Part shown: piece by piece, positions 7,298 to 14,291 of the stretch | Numbering within the stretch: the first letter of the stretch is position 1 | Layout: the number at the start of each line of letters is the position of its first letter | NCBI RefSeq assembly: GCF_011752995.1 | Contig: NZ_VWWL01000020.1 | Span: forward strand, 104,109-168,108 | Direction of reading: 5' to 3' | Source: Burkholderia sp. Ax-1724 | GTDB taxonomy: Bacteria; Pseudomonadota; Gammaproteobacteria; Burkholderiales; Burkholderiaceae | DNA length: 64,000 nucleotides | Made by a program: the position numbers and the translations under genes | Notes under the pieces: generated by a model | Seen by the model: the letters and a program-made list of their open reading frames with translations, nothing else | Database searches by the model: none | What the model was told of the DNA's origin: nothing

Positions 7298-8488
7298 TCA
7301 GGGCAGGAAGCCGTCGAGCCGTTGGTACAACGTGGCTTCGAGACTGTTGGCGCCGTCCGCGGTGTGCAGCAGCAGGGGCGACCCGTTAGCGTCCTTGAAC
7401 GTGGCGTTGAACGCCGTATCGAAGGCCGTTTCCAGTTGCGGTGAAATCGAGCCCGCACCGCCCACGCAGGCGTTGTACTGGCCGGTGGGCATTCCGGTCG
7501 TTTGCGTGGCCGGTGGGATCGTCCCCGACGGGATCGGCTGGGCGCACAGGGCCATCGCGTCGGCCCTGTACGTGGCGACGAAGTTCTTCAGGTTCGTCAA
7601 GCCATAGCCCAAACCGCCCGGCGCGCTGCTGGTCAAATACTGCAACGTCGCCTCGTACGCGCCGTACGCGTTCAAATCGGTGTTCGGGTTCGACGCGGCC
7701 AGCACGTCGCCGGCCTGGACGGTCGCCAGCACGCTGGTTTTCGTGCCGATGCTCTGCCCTGCGACCGTTTGCGCCGTACCTTCTTGAAACCAAATCTCAC
7801 CGCCGCCGAACGGCTCCATGAGGGAGTACAGCGCCGCGTGCGTGCTTTCGTGCGTGGTCAAGGGCACCAGCACGTCGAGCGACGTGGCTCCCGGGTAGCG
7901 GGTGTCAAAGTTCGGGCTATCGGCGCTCATGAGTTGCATGACCGGGCCGGGCAACCCGAGCACCGTCTGGCCCGTGATCGCCGTTCCGGTTTCACCGATG
8001 CCTTGACCGAGGGCCTTGTCCACGCACACGACGACCTTGTTCTGGCCGTCGAACGCCGTGCCCGTCGCAGGCAGCGCCAGCGCCGTGCGAACGGTCGGGA
8101 GTGCCTGGTTCTCGAACTGGTCGGCCGCGAGTTCTTGCGCCTTGACGCTGGCGCCGGCCGAGAACACGATCACGTCCGGCGCGTCCACCACCGTCGTGCT
8201 CACCGTCGAGCCCGAGCAGGCCGATTGCAGCCCGCTGGTGCCGACGTACGAGTTGAACGACGGCCCGGAGTAGTTCGTCACAACGTCACCGGCGATGTCG
8301 GACGGAGGCGTGTAAGCGGCGAGAAGCGCCTGGCCGTTGCTCGTGCTCGTCGTCGTGGTGCCGGTGCCCGTGCCAGAACCCGAGCCGGAACCGGACGAAC
8401 CACCGCCACCGCCACCACCACCGCAGGCGGCCAGAGCGAAGGACACGGCCGCAGCGGCGGCCACCGTTTTCAGCATGTTGCTCATCAT
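7298..8488 (-). CDS. Lipoprotein with HExxH zinc-protease motif
   Basis: 396 residues. A lipobox (FALAAC, Cys22) followed by eight glycines and a Ser/Gly/Thr linker indicates a lipid-anchored envelope protein on a long tether. HESTH at residues 213-217 matches the zinc-metallopeptidase HExxH motif, and WFQEGTA places Glu236 19 residues later, right for the third ligand of gluzincins; the W-x-x-EG-x-A form resembles peptidase MA-type enzymes. Four cysteines in the mature part could pair. GGGGG precedes two possible starts, ATG 8488 and ATG 8485; spacing favours 8485. It is an odd gene for a transfer element and may modify a surface or recipient protein. Protease role inferred from motif. Confidence 0.75.
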   Translation of the reverse strand: MMSNMLKTVAAAAAVSFALAACGGGGGGGGSSGSGSGSGTGTGTTTTSTSNGQALLAAYTPPSDIAGDVVTNYSGPSFNSYVGTSGLQSACSGSTVSTTVVDAPDVIVFSAGASVKAQELAADQFENQALPTVRTALALPATGTAFDGQNKVVVCVDKALGQGIGETGTAITGQTVLGLPGPVMQLMSADSPNFDTRYPGATSLDVLVPLTTHESTHAALYSLMEPFGGGEIWFQEGTAQTVAGQSIGTKTSVLATVQAGDVLAASNPNTDLNAYGAYEATLQYLTSSAPGGLGYGLTNLKNFVATYRADAMALCAQPIPSGTIPPATQTTGMPTGQYNACVGGAGSISPQLETAFDTAFNATFKDANGSPLLLHTADGANSLEATLYQRLDGFLP

Positions 8489-8544
8489 GAAACCCCCGTG
8501 ATGTGGTGTTGTGCGACCCGTCTGGAGTCGCCAGATGTTACCAA

Positions 8545-8565
8545 AATAGGCCAGAATGGCCTATT
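8545..8565. promoter_or_regulatory. Inverted repeat, likely operator of the adjacent HTH gene
   Basis: AATAGGCC (8545-8552) and GGCCTATT (8558-8565) are perfect 8-bp arms around a 5-base spacer. The site lies in the short divergent space between the lipoprotein gene and the XRE-type HTH gene, so it is well placed to control both. Autoregulation by the HTH protein is an inference. Confidence 0.65.
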
Positions 8566-8590
8566 GCTGCGTTGCAGGGAGCATGTCGCC

Positions 8591-8833
8591 ATGCTTCCCT
8601 CGATTCACCACCCTCGTTACGCCGTCGTTCAGACCCATTTGCGCCGTGTGCGCAAGGGGGCCGGCTTGACCCAGGTTCAACTCGCCGAACGTCTTCAGGT
8701 CGATCAAACGTACGTTTCAAAACTCGAACGTGGCGAGCGATACATCGACCTGCTTTTCTACCTCGACTGGTGCCGGGCCTGCGGTGCCGAACCGTCCGAC
8801 GCCGTGGCCGCGCTTACGAAGGCCGGCGCTTAA
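8591..8833 (+). CDS. Cro/C1 (XRE)-family transcriptional regulator
   Basis: 80 residues made almost wholly of a helix-turn-helix domain: HLRRVRKGAGLTQVQLAERL, then a recognition helix in VDQTYVSKLERGERYIDL. An AGGGAG ribosome site precedes the ATG at 8591. The longer open frame upstream is antisense to the lipoprotein gene and is not coding. It reads against the 8830 gene, and the two stops overlap by two bases. The small size and neighbouring palindrome are typical of an autoregulated repressor. It probably governs the divergent lipoprotein gene. Confidence 0.85.
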   Translation: MLPSIHHPRYAVVQTHLRRVRKGAGLTQVQLAERLQVDQTYVSKLERGERYIDLLFYLDWCRACGAEPSDAVAALTKAGA

Positions 8834-9495
8834 CCCTCTTGCCGATCGTTCGGCGGAGGCTCAACCGGCGGCGCCGGCTCGCCCACGTCAAGACCGTCGA
8901 ACGCCACCGGCCCCGGCTCCTCGTGCTCGTCGAGCAACGACGGGTTGCGCAGCGCCGCGTTGATCAACCGGCGCAACGCACCCTCACGGCCGAGGCCGTG
9001 GTCCGCCGCGATCGCGTCGAACTCGGCGAAGCGACCGGCCGGTACGTGCAGCAGAACGACATGGTGCGACGCCGCTTCGCGCTCTTCGACCCAAACGGCC
9101 AGTTCGGCCGTCACCGTGTAATCGACGAGTTTTCGCACCAGGTTCGCGAAGTTGTACGCCGGGGACATCGCCAGCGCCGGGCGCGGTTGCGCACCGTAGT
9201 ACCAGGCGCGCAGGTCCGCATCGTCCGGGGCCGGCTCGTCGCACATCGCGGCGAGCGCGCGGTACAACGGCAGCAGGCCGCAGGAGTCGACCAGCCCGAT
9301 CGACAGCGCTCCATCGCTGGACCGCTGGTACCGCACCTCGTGATCGACGCCGGACACCGTGACCAACATGGTCGCATCGGCCGAGCCGTCGTCCGAGCCG
9401 TCGATGAACCCGAGGCGCACCGACGCCTCCACGGCCTTTAGCATGGCGGCGAAGCGAAGTTCCTGGACCGTGTTGTGGGCTTTTGTGCCGTTCAT
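8830..9495 (-). CDS. Unknown soluble protein, last gene of the leftward operon
   Basis: 221 residues; start at 9495 (MNGTKAHNTVQELRF) chosen because GAGGT lies just upstream and the ATGA overlaps the previous stop. The N-terminal two thirds look mixed alpha/beta (DATMLVTVSGVDHEVRYQR); the region around 150-185 (EFDAIAADHGLGREGALRRLINAALRN) resembles a short ribbon-helix-helix or partition-type helical pair. The tail is Pro/Glu-rich. No signal or membrane segment. Family not recognised. Confidence 0.6.
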   Translation of the reverse strand: MNGTKAHNTVQELRFAAMLKAVEASVRLGFIDGSDDGSADATMLVTVSGVDHEVRYQRSSDGALSIGLVDSCGLLPLYRALAAMCDEPAPDDADLRAWYYGAQPRPALAMSPAYNFANLVRKLVDYTVTAELAVWVEEREAASHHVVLLHVPAGRFAEFDAIAADHGLGREGALRRLINAALRNPSLLDEHEEPGPVAFDGLDVGEPAPPVEPPPNDRQEG

Positions 9496-9629
9496 GACCG
9501 TACCTCGCTCGCTTGCGCGTTCCGCAGCCGTTCTTGCCGCGCATGACGCTCCGCCCGGCTGATCCGGCGATCCTGCCGCGCCTTGCGTTCCGTACCGCTC
9601 ATTTGCTTTTGCTTGCGCGTGTTCGTCAT
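9492..9629 (-). CDS. 45-residue highly basic peptide
   Basis: The reading MTNTRKQKQMSGTERKARQD and onward has 16 Lys/Arg in 45 residues and looks like one charged helix. GAGGAG lies upstream of the ATG at 9629. Both ends overlap their neighbours through ATGA, so it is translationally coupled at start and stop, which supports it as a real gene despite its size. It could bind DNA or RNA. Confidence 0.55.
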   Translation of the reverse strand: MTNTRKQKQMSGTERKARQDRRISRAERHARQERLRNAQASEVRS

Positions 9630-9949
9630 GCCTGCTCCTCGTCGTCGATCCAGAGGTCGGCGTACGCTTTCGCGCACGCCAGGCGCCGCTCACCGCGGAA
9701 CGACAGGCCGAGGTGCCGGTCCAGCCGTTCCTCGCTCGTTTGCCACACGTCGCTCGACAGCAGCGACGCAGCGCACAGCACGAGCGGGAGACCGGCCAGC
9801 GCGAACAGACCGGGCAGAAGGTTGTGCCAGGCCAGCAGCACGACATCGACGGCGAGCAGAGCGACGGCCGCGGAGAGCAGCACCGCAATGGCGACGCCGC
9901 GAAGGTCCACGCCGCGAGCGCGGGCCAGGTTCATGGGGTTGCGGATCAT
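9626..9949 (-). CDS. Small membrane protein
   Basis: 107 residues. One long hydrophobic region near 18-62 (AIAVLLSAAVALLAVDVVLLAW, then LLPGLFALAGLPLVLCAASLL) should form a two-helix hairpin, followed by a soluble charged C-terminus. GGGAGC upstream supports the ATG at 9949. ATGA overlaps link it to both neighbours. Family unknown. It resembles the two-helix proteins of the 2.4-kb operon in layout but not in sequence. Confidence 0.65.
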   Translation of the reverse strand: MIRNPMNLARARGVDLRGVAIAVLLSAAVALLAVDVVLLAWHNLLPGLFALAGLPLVLCAASLLSSDVWQTSEERLDRHLGLSFRGERRLACAKAYADLWIDDEEQA

Positions 9950-10191
9950 GACGTGCTCCCTTCGGTTCGGGTTTGCGTGGGCTTGGGCTTGCGCAGAAAC
10001 GGCCAGCACAAATACACCATCCAGACCATCGCGAGCACGAACAGGCCGGTGATGAGGGCGAGCACGGCGTTCGGGTGGCGCACCCATCCGGCGATGGTGG
10101 CGAGGACCGACGAACCGACGAAAATGCCCAGCAGGGTGAAGAACACGGCGACGGACGTGAGCGGCGGCGGAACAGGGTTGAGGTCGTGCAT
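9946..10191 (-). CDS. Small two-helix membrane protein
   Basis: 81 residues with two hydrophobic helices, around 13-35 (VAVFFTLLGIFVGSSVLATIAGW) and 43-64 (VLALITGLFVLAMVWMVYLCW), and a short basic C-terminus ending in a Thr-rich tail. It sits in the leftward operon driven from the 10.9-kb promoter. No family recognised. Confidence 0.65.
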   Translation of the reverse strand: MHDLNPVPPPLTSVAVFFTLLGIFVGSSVLATIAGWVRHPNAVLALITGLFVLAMVWMVYLCWPFLRKPKPTQTRTEGSTS

Positions 10192-10221
10192 GGTGCAATC
10201 TCCCGGAGAAGGGGTTAAGGA

Positions 10222-10605
10222 CTAATCGGCGGTTTCGTACAGGCTCTTGTGTTCCATCTCTTTGAGCGTCGCGCGCATCCGGGCCAGGTACGCCTCGGCC
10301 GATCGGAGGTCTGCAGCACGCTCGTGCGACTGCTGATTCAGGTACACCGCCGCCACGATCGACACGACCGCGAGGGAAGACTCGACGGCCGCAAACGTCA
10401 ACAGCGCGGTGGAGGCTTGGTCCGTGACGGCGAGCGTTGCGACGCCGCCGATGGTCACGACCAGCGAGGCGGCCGAGGCGGAGACGCTGCATCGAAACGC
10501 GATCGCGTTCCGGCGCAGCGCGGCGCGGGCTTCGGCCCGCATCCGCTTGGCGCGCTCCTTGCGGCGCTCCCACGGACGAACGCTGAACCGGACGCGCAGG
10601 GTCAT
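10222..10605 (-). CDS. Small membrane protein with basic N-terminus
   Basis: 127 residues. A strongly basic first 35 residues (RPWERRKERAKRMRAEARAALRR) leads to two hydrophobic segments near 40-65 and 70-90, followed by a charged helix near 95-125 that may coil. GGAGC before the ATG at 10605 marks the start. The gene begins one base before the end of the previous reading frame. Unknown function; the layout suggests an inner-membrane anchor with cytoplasmic ends. Confidence 0.65.
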   Translation of the reverse strand: MTLRVRFSVRPWERRKERAKRMRAEARAALRRNAIAFRCSVSASAASLVVTIGGVATLAVTDQASTALLTFAAVESSLAVVSIVAAVYLNQQSHERAADLRSAEAYLARMRATLKEMEHKSLYETAD

Positions 10606-10606
10606 G

Positions 10607-10858
10607 TCATGCTCCGACCATCTCGAGGTAACGGCGAACGAACGCCTCGCGCTCGAGGGGCGTGAGGCTTTCCATCGCAAGCAGGCCCGCAGCGATGTAA
10701 GCCGTGCGCGAAACCCCGATGTGCTCGCGCTCGCGGTCGGCCGTCGCCACAACGCTTCGCAGCATGGACATCGACCCGAGACGCACGCGGTCTGCCGCGT
10801 GGCGGTTCAGCCAGGCGTGCCAGCGCAGCGTTGAGGGCGAAAGCGGACGTGTGGGCAT
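10607..10858 (-). CDS. Small unknown protein, first gene of the 10.9-kb operon
   Basis: 83 residues, start ATG 10858 with GGAG ten bases upstream. It lies directly downstream of the operator-bearing promoter at 10884-10935. The C-terminal 27 residues (AAGLLAMESLTPLEREAF then VRRYLEMVGA) resemble the C-termini of the 12907 and 13371 proteins, suggesting a shared helical module. No membrane segment, no known domain. Confidence 0.6.
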   Translation of the reverse strand: MPTRPLSPSTLRWHAWLNRHAADRVRLGSMSMLRSVVATADREREHIGVSRTAYIAAGLLAMESLTPLEREAFVRRYLEMVGA

Positions 10859-10883
10859 GGGAACGGAACTCCGGGAAGGTTGC

Positions 10884-10935
10884 GCGTTGGTGCCAACGCA
10901 TAGAGCCAGGCTACCTCGAGTACGAACTAAAGCAA
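10884..10935 (-). promoter_or_regulatory. Promoter and palindromic operator of the leftward 8.8-10.9 kb operon
   Basis: Read on the minus strand: TTGCTT (10935-10930), 16 bases, TAGCCT (10913-10908), then the perfect interrupted palindrome (plus strand GCGTTGGTGCCAACGC, 10884-10899). The region from the -35 to the operator matches the promoter at 2324, including a shared block CTCGAGGTAGCCTGG. The operator sits at about +10 to +25, a position suited to repression. Confidence 0.8.
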
Positions 10936-11105
10936 GCCGGTACAGGGACGTACCGCAAAAATAGTTGGGGCTCCCAGGCGACAACGGGCGTAAGCGGATC
11001 GGGCCACCGGCCCGGATGGTTTCGCGAGGCGTGCCAGTAACAACGACATGGACCGCATGAGCGGCCCAAGGTCTTTCCGTGCGCTTCGCGAAAACGCACC
11101 GGCGC

Positions 11106-11576
11106 TCACGCACCGGCCGACCCGCTGGCGCCCATCCGCGCGAGTGCCTGGTTCAGCATGACCGCCTGGTTCAGCGTCACCGCCAGGTCCGCCAACGTAC
11201 GGAGGCCGTCGGCGTCGAGCCGCACAGGCTTGTTCGCCAGAAGGTCACGGTGAAGCCGCGCGGCCGTTTCCACCATGCGAGACGCCCGCGCCTCGCGCTC
11301 TTCCCGAGCCCATCGGAGCAGGAACGAGGCGGTTTCATCGTCGTCGATGGACGCGTACGCCTCCTCGCGCTCACGCGAGGCCGCGTTCAGCCGGTCGATC
11401 GACGCGGTGAGGCGATCGAGCACCGGGATGGTTTCGGCGTTGAACGCTTGCACGGCCGCGTTCAACGCCACCGCGGACGCGGTGCGGTCCTGCAGGGTCG
11501 GCGGTTCAGCGACCGGCGCGGTGGCCGCCGGTTGAGTGGGTTGAGTGGGCTTCTTGAAGTTGAGCGGGATGGACAT
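11106..11576 (-). CDS. Coiled-coil-like soluble protein of unknown function
   Basis: 156 residues; ATG 11576 has GGAGAA nine bases upstream. The first 25 residues are Pro/Thr/Ala-rich. The rest is a long amphipathic helix region with heptad-like spacing (LDRLTASIDRLNAASREREEAYA; WAREEREARASRMVETAARLHRDLL), likely a coiled coil. No membrane segment. It lies between two operons and could be the end of the 13.4-kb operon or transcribed separately. Its role is unknown. Confidence 0.6.
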   Translation of the reverse strand: MSIPLNFKKPTQPTQPAATAPVAEPPTLQDRTASAVALNAAVQAFNAETIPVLDRLTASIDRLNAASREREEAYASIDDDETASFLLRWAREEREARASRMVETAARLHRDLLANKPVRLDADGLRTLADLAVTLNQAVMLNQALARMGASGSAGA

Positions 11577-11687
11577 GGTGCGTTCTCCGAGGTGTGGGCG
11601 CCGACACGGCCCCCTTGTACCGACCCGACCCGCCGTGAGGCGGACACTGGGTCGGAACAGGGACAAGCCACCGCTACAGCCGAGGCA

Positions 11688-12260
11688 TCAGAAGCCGTCC
11701 GGCGACCAGGACGAGTGCTTGCAGGCCGGGAAGGCCGAGCAAGCGTAAAACGGCTTGCCCGCGGTCTCGGGCTTGGTGGAGATTTTCTCGACCATATGCC
11801 CGTGACCGCACACCGGGCAGATCGGCCCGGTCGGCTCGGCCGATGCGGCCGGCGTCGCCGGAGCCGTCAACGCATTGACCAAGCCTTGCTGCTGGTCGGC
11901 GATGATGAAGACGTGGTTTTGTATGGAGGAGATACGGACGCCGAGGTCGTCGAGCATGTCCGCCGTGGCCCGCGCCTGCGCGTCGGCCATTCGCTTCGTC
12001 ATATCAGCCAGCGCATCGTCCAAGACTTTCGCCGATGCGCCGACGACCCGCCGCTCCATCGACGCGACAACCTCCTCGTACAAGGCACGTTGCTGCTCCA
12101 TCAGGCGCTCGGTCTCGGCGTGAGCGTTGCTCTCGCGCAAGGCCGCATCGTGGACGTACGCCGCCAAGGTTTGGCCGGCGGCGTCCGCCGCTCGCTGAAC
12201 GATCGCCGCCTCGCTCGCAGAGAAACGGACTCCCTTGAACACGGTTCGGGCTTCTTTCAT
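11688..12260 (-). CDS. Ribbon-helix-helix/MobC-like protein with C-terminal topoisomerase-type zinc finger
   Basis: 190 residues; GGAGAT before ATG 12260 fixes the start. The N-terminus (VFKGVRFSASEAAIVQRAAD then AAGQTLAAYVHDAALRE) matches the ribbon-helix-helix pattern of mobilisation accessory proteins. A long central helical region follows. The C-terminus carries CPVCGHGHM...FYACSAFPACKHSSW, the four-cysteine finger found in type IA topoisomerases. A second protein with the same two-domain plan lies at 14505. Such proteins help the relaxase at oriT in related systems. Domain calls are firm, exact role inferred. Confidence 0.75.
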   Translation of the reverse strand: MKEARTVFKGVRFSASEAAIVQRAADAAGQTLAAYVHDAALRESNAHAETERLMEQQRALYEEVVASMERRVVGASAKVLDDALADMTKRMADAQARATADMLDDLGVRISSIQNHVFIIADQQQGLVNALTAPATPAASAEPTGPICPVCGHGHMVEKISTKPETAGKPFYACSAFPACKHSSWSPDGF

Positions 12261-12274
12261 GACGATCTCCAGGA

Positions 12275-12577
12275 TCAAAGGCGTTTGCGGGCACGGACCA
12301 CCGGCGCGGCCGGTTCCTGCAGCAAGCCCCAGCGCCGCACGCGGCTCCGCTGAACCGGCCCGCGCTCGAACGCCTCGAACCGACGGCGGTACGCAGCCGG
12401 CGGAACCGGGTTGAGCAGCACGACGTGGACGTGCGGATGCTCCGGCTCGGGTTCGGCGTCGAGGAACAACGGCGTTTTCCACAACGCGCCCACGCGCGCC
12501 AGGAACGTGTCGAGCGCCTGATCGACGGCCGGCGTGCTGGTGAGGTACGTGGGTTGTTTGGTGTGGACGGTGATCAT
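12275..12577 (-). CDS. Small unknown protein
   Basis: 100 residues. GGAGAA precedes ATG 12577. The middle has a hydrophobic strand HPHVHVVLLNPVPP; the C-terminus is Arg-rich (FERGPVQRSRVRRWGLLQEP). No membrane segment or known domain. It sits in the leftward group between two helical proteins and the ribbon-helix-helix gene. The basic end may contact DNA. Confidence 0.55.
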   Translation of the reverse strand: MITVHTKQPTYLTSTPAVDQALDTFLARVGALWKTPLFLDAEPEPEHPHVHVVLLNPVPPAAYRRRFEAFERGPVQRSRVRRWGLLQEPAAPVVRARKRL

Positions 12578-12610
12578 GAAGGTTCTCCAGAAGGTTGAAC
12601 AACAGGTTGG

Positions 12611-12907
12611 TCAAGCAGGGGCGCGGGCGAGCCGCATGTAGCGCTTCAGGTACAGCACGCGTTCACGGTCCGGTAAGGACAACCAGGCGAGCAGAGCAGC
12701 GCCAAGGTGATCCGCGATGCGGGCCGAGGCCGTCGCTTGCTCCGGGCCGGTCAAGCCGTTGCTTTTCTCGACCCAGACCGCGTGATCGACACGGCACCGC
12801 TTCACGTCGTCGTACACTTTGCGAACGATCGCCGTTCCCACGGCTTGACGGGTCGGCTCGCGCCGCTTGCGCGACTCGCGGGAACGCACGGTACCGGGGC
12901 TGATCAT
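12611..12907 (-). CDS. Small unknown protein with shared C-terminal helical module
   Basis: 98 residues. GAGGT precedes ATG 12907, and the start overlaps the stop of the upstream gene as ATGA, so translation is coupled. The N-terminal third is basic (RSRESRKRREPTR). The C-terminal LGAALLAWLSLPDRERVLYL with KRYMRLA resembles the ends of the 10858 and 13371 proteins. No known domain. Confidence 0.6.
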   Translation of the reverse strand: MISPGTVRSRESRKRREPTRQAVGTAIVRKVYDDVKRCRVDHAVWVEKSNGLTGPEQATASARIADHLGAALLAWLSLPDRERVLYLKRYMRLARAPA

Positions 12908-13371
12908 GACGACACCTCGTCGGGTTCGTTCAGGCTATTGAAGTCGAACGGCGAACCGTCGCGCGCCGCATCGGGCGCCTGCGGTTCTTTGTGCGCCTCG
13001 ATCGACGCGGTGGCGGGAACCGCCACCGCGTCGCGCTGGCTTTGCTCGGCGTGGAACGCACGCATGTAGGCGGCGATGGCTCTCACGCGATCCTTCACCG
13101 GCGCTTTGTTGAAGTGATCGAGGGCCGCGCCGATGTACACGTTCAGCGTCGCGGCCTCGGCCGCACCGGCCGACGCACGGAACGCCGCCGAATGCTGCGC
13201 GTTGGCTTTCTCCAGGCGACTGAACGCCACCACGCCGTCCGGTTCCGTCGGGTCGAGGTTCTTCGCCGCATCGACGTACACCGACTTCAGGACCGATTGC
13301 CCAAGGTACGCCCGCACGCCTTTCCACTTGCTTCGGCAGGCAGCCATGCGTTCGCGCGAAGTCGTTGCCAT
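12904..13371 (-). CDS. Unknown protein, first gene of the leftward operon beside the repeat arrays
   Basis: 155 residues from ATG 13371; GGGGG six bases before it favours this start over ATG 13377. Mostly helical; the N-terminal 35 residues are basic (TSRERMAACRSKWKGVRAYLG). A helical module near residues 80-105 (IGAALDHFNKAPVKDRVRAI) resembles two neighbours. The tail is acidic and Pro-rich. It is the gene nearest the repeat arrays, and its likely promoter overlaps one repeat copy, so it may be controlled by whatever binds them. It does not look like a known replication initiator. Confidence 0.6.
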   Translation of the reverse strand: MATTSRERMAACRSKWKGVRAYLGQSVLKSVYVDAAKNLDPTEPDGVVAFSRLEKANAQHSAAFRASAGAAEAATLNVYIGAALDHFNKAPVKDRVRAIAAYMRAFHAEQSQRDAVAVPATASIEAHKEPQAPDAARDGSPFDFNSLNEPDEVSS

Positions 13372-13393
13372 GTTCATCCCCCAGAAATGCAAA

Positions 13394-13414
13394 GAGCCCG
13401 TGGATCACGGGCTC
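13394..13414 (-). promoter_or_regulatory. Leader hairpin before the 13371 gene
   Basis: GAGCCCGTG-GAT-CACGGGCTC is a perfect 9-bp stem with a 3-base loop, lying between the putative promoter (13449-13477) and the start codon. A second short stem, AGCGC/GCGCT, lies just upstream in the leader. They could tune translation or act as an attenuator; no T-run follows, so it is not a standard terminator. Confidence 0.4.
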
Positions 13415-13448
13415 GAACGTTGAGCGCAGAAAAAGCGCTGATGACCAT

Positions 13449-13477
13449 GTACTACCTCCAGCAATCACGGATAGCAA
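13449..13477 (-). promoter_or_regulatory. Candidate promoter of the 13371 gene overlapping repeat copy A1
   Basis: On the minus strand TTGCTA (13477-13472), 17 bases, TAGTAC (13454-13449). Repeat copy A1 (GCAACAGGTG, 13474-13483) overlaps the -35, so binding to the repeat family could repress this promoter. Sequence fit is moderate. Confidence 0.45.
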
Positions 13478-13540
13478 CAGGTGACACTAACTTTTTTCGT
13501 CGCGGCGACGCTCGACCGTCCGGCCAGCACGCACCCCGAC

Positions 13541-13566
13541 TTATTGATAAATAGTCCATAACAACG
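13541..13566. other. AT-rich segment in the non-coding control region
   Basis: Between repeat A1 and the main arrays lies a short AT-rich patch (TTATTGATAAATAGTCCATA) in otherwise very GC-rich DNA, followed by GTTTTCACAGGG, weakly like a DnaA box. An AT-rich patch beside iterated sites is the usual plan of a plasmid origin. The evidence is layout only. Confidence 0.4.
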
Positions 13567-13723
13567 TCTGGTTTTCACAGGGCCGACGCGGGCACATGAC
13601 GACCCGCTGAAAACGCCGCTTTTCGCCGTTTTGTTGCTTGCGACGCCGCACGCTCACAGGGTGCCCGAAACCTGGTCGCGGGCTCGCGTGCCGATCGGTT
13701 CATCCACCGCTCGAGTCCGTTGA

Positions 13724-13939
13724 GCAACAGGTGGCGACGAGCGGCCAGCGAAGCATTGCAACAGGTGGCGTTGCGGTGATGCGCTCGCGTTCGACCTCGT
13801 GTGCAACAGGTGGCGATCCAGCATCAACGCGGGGATTGCAACAGGTGGCGTTGCGCGTCGATCGGCGGTAGAGGGCGAGCATTGCAACAGGTGATTGAGA
13901 GGGCAACAGGTGATGACGATCGGCGGGTTGCAACAGGTG
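13724..13939 (+). repeat. Direct repeat array A: seven copies of GCAACAGGTG (plus one at 13474)
   Basis: Exact copies start at 13724, 13758, 13803, 13838, 13884, 13903 and 13930, with an outlier at 13474. Most read TTGCAACAGGTGR. The longer unit TTGCAACAGGTGGCGTTGCG occurs twice, 80 bases apart (13757 and 13837). All copies face the same way. They look like iterons or regulator-binding sites. The spacing of 34, 45, 35, 46, 19 and 27 bases is not that of CRISPR. No coding sequence overlaps. Confidence 0.85.
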
Positions 13940-14009
13940 ATGAACGGCGATCAAGCGAGGCACGACGACGACGGGAAGCGGACCACCAGCGGGCGACCAG
14001 CACCACACC

Positions 14010-14147
14010 GTCACCAGCGACAAGCAACCCCGACTGCAACACCGTCACCAGCAACAAACCAACGGCGTCACCAGCGACAACCAGGACTGGCGACGGTCAA
14101 AGGCGATCCCGTCACCAGCGACAAAGCAACACCGTCACCAGCGACAA
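14010..14147 (-). repeat. Direct repeat array B: five copies of GTCACCAGCGACAA
   Basis: Copies start at 14010, 14044 (one mismatch), 14067, 14111 and 14134. Read on the minus strand the unit is TTGTCGCTGGTGAC, which shares TTGnnnCnGGTGA with array A, so the two arrays are related sequences pointing toward each other. The combination GCAACACCGTCACCAGC appears twice (at 14036 and 14127). Degenerate copies occur just before the array, near 13981-14005. Confidence 0.85.
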
Positions 14148-14291
14148 TCGTGGGTTGATGCGTGAGGCGGGTCGGTTGAAGCAACTGCGAAGACTCCCAC
14201 AGCACATACAGCGCTCCGCGCGGTACCCGTTCCGCGTCTGCGACGCGGCCATGCGCCTGCGGCGCGCTATGTGCAGCAAGGCTTTGCGGGG

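Noticed and set aside
13724..14147. CRISPR array
   Set aside because: Units are 10-14 bases with gaps of 9-36 bases, two orientations, and no cas genes nearby. They fit protein-binding repeats instead.
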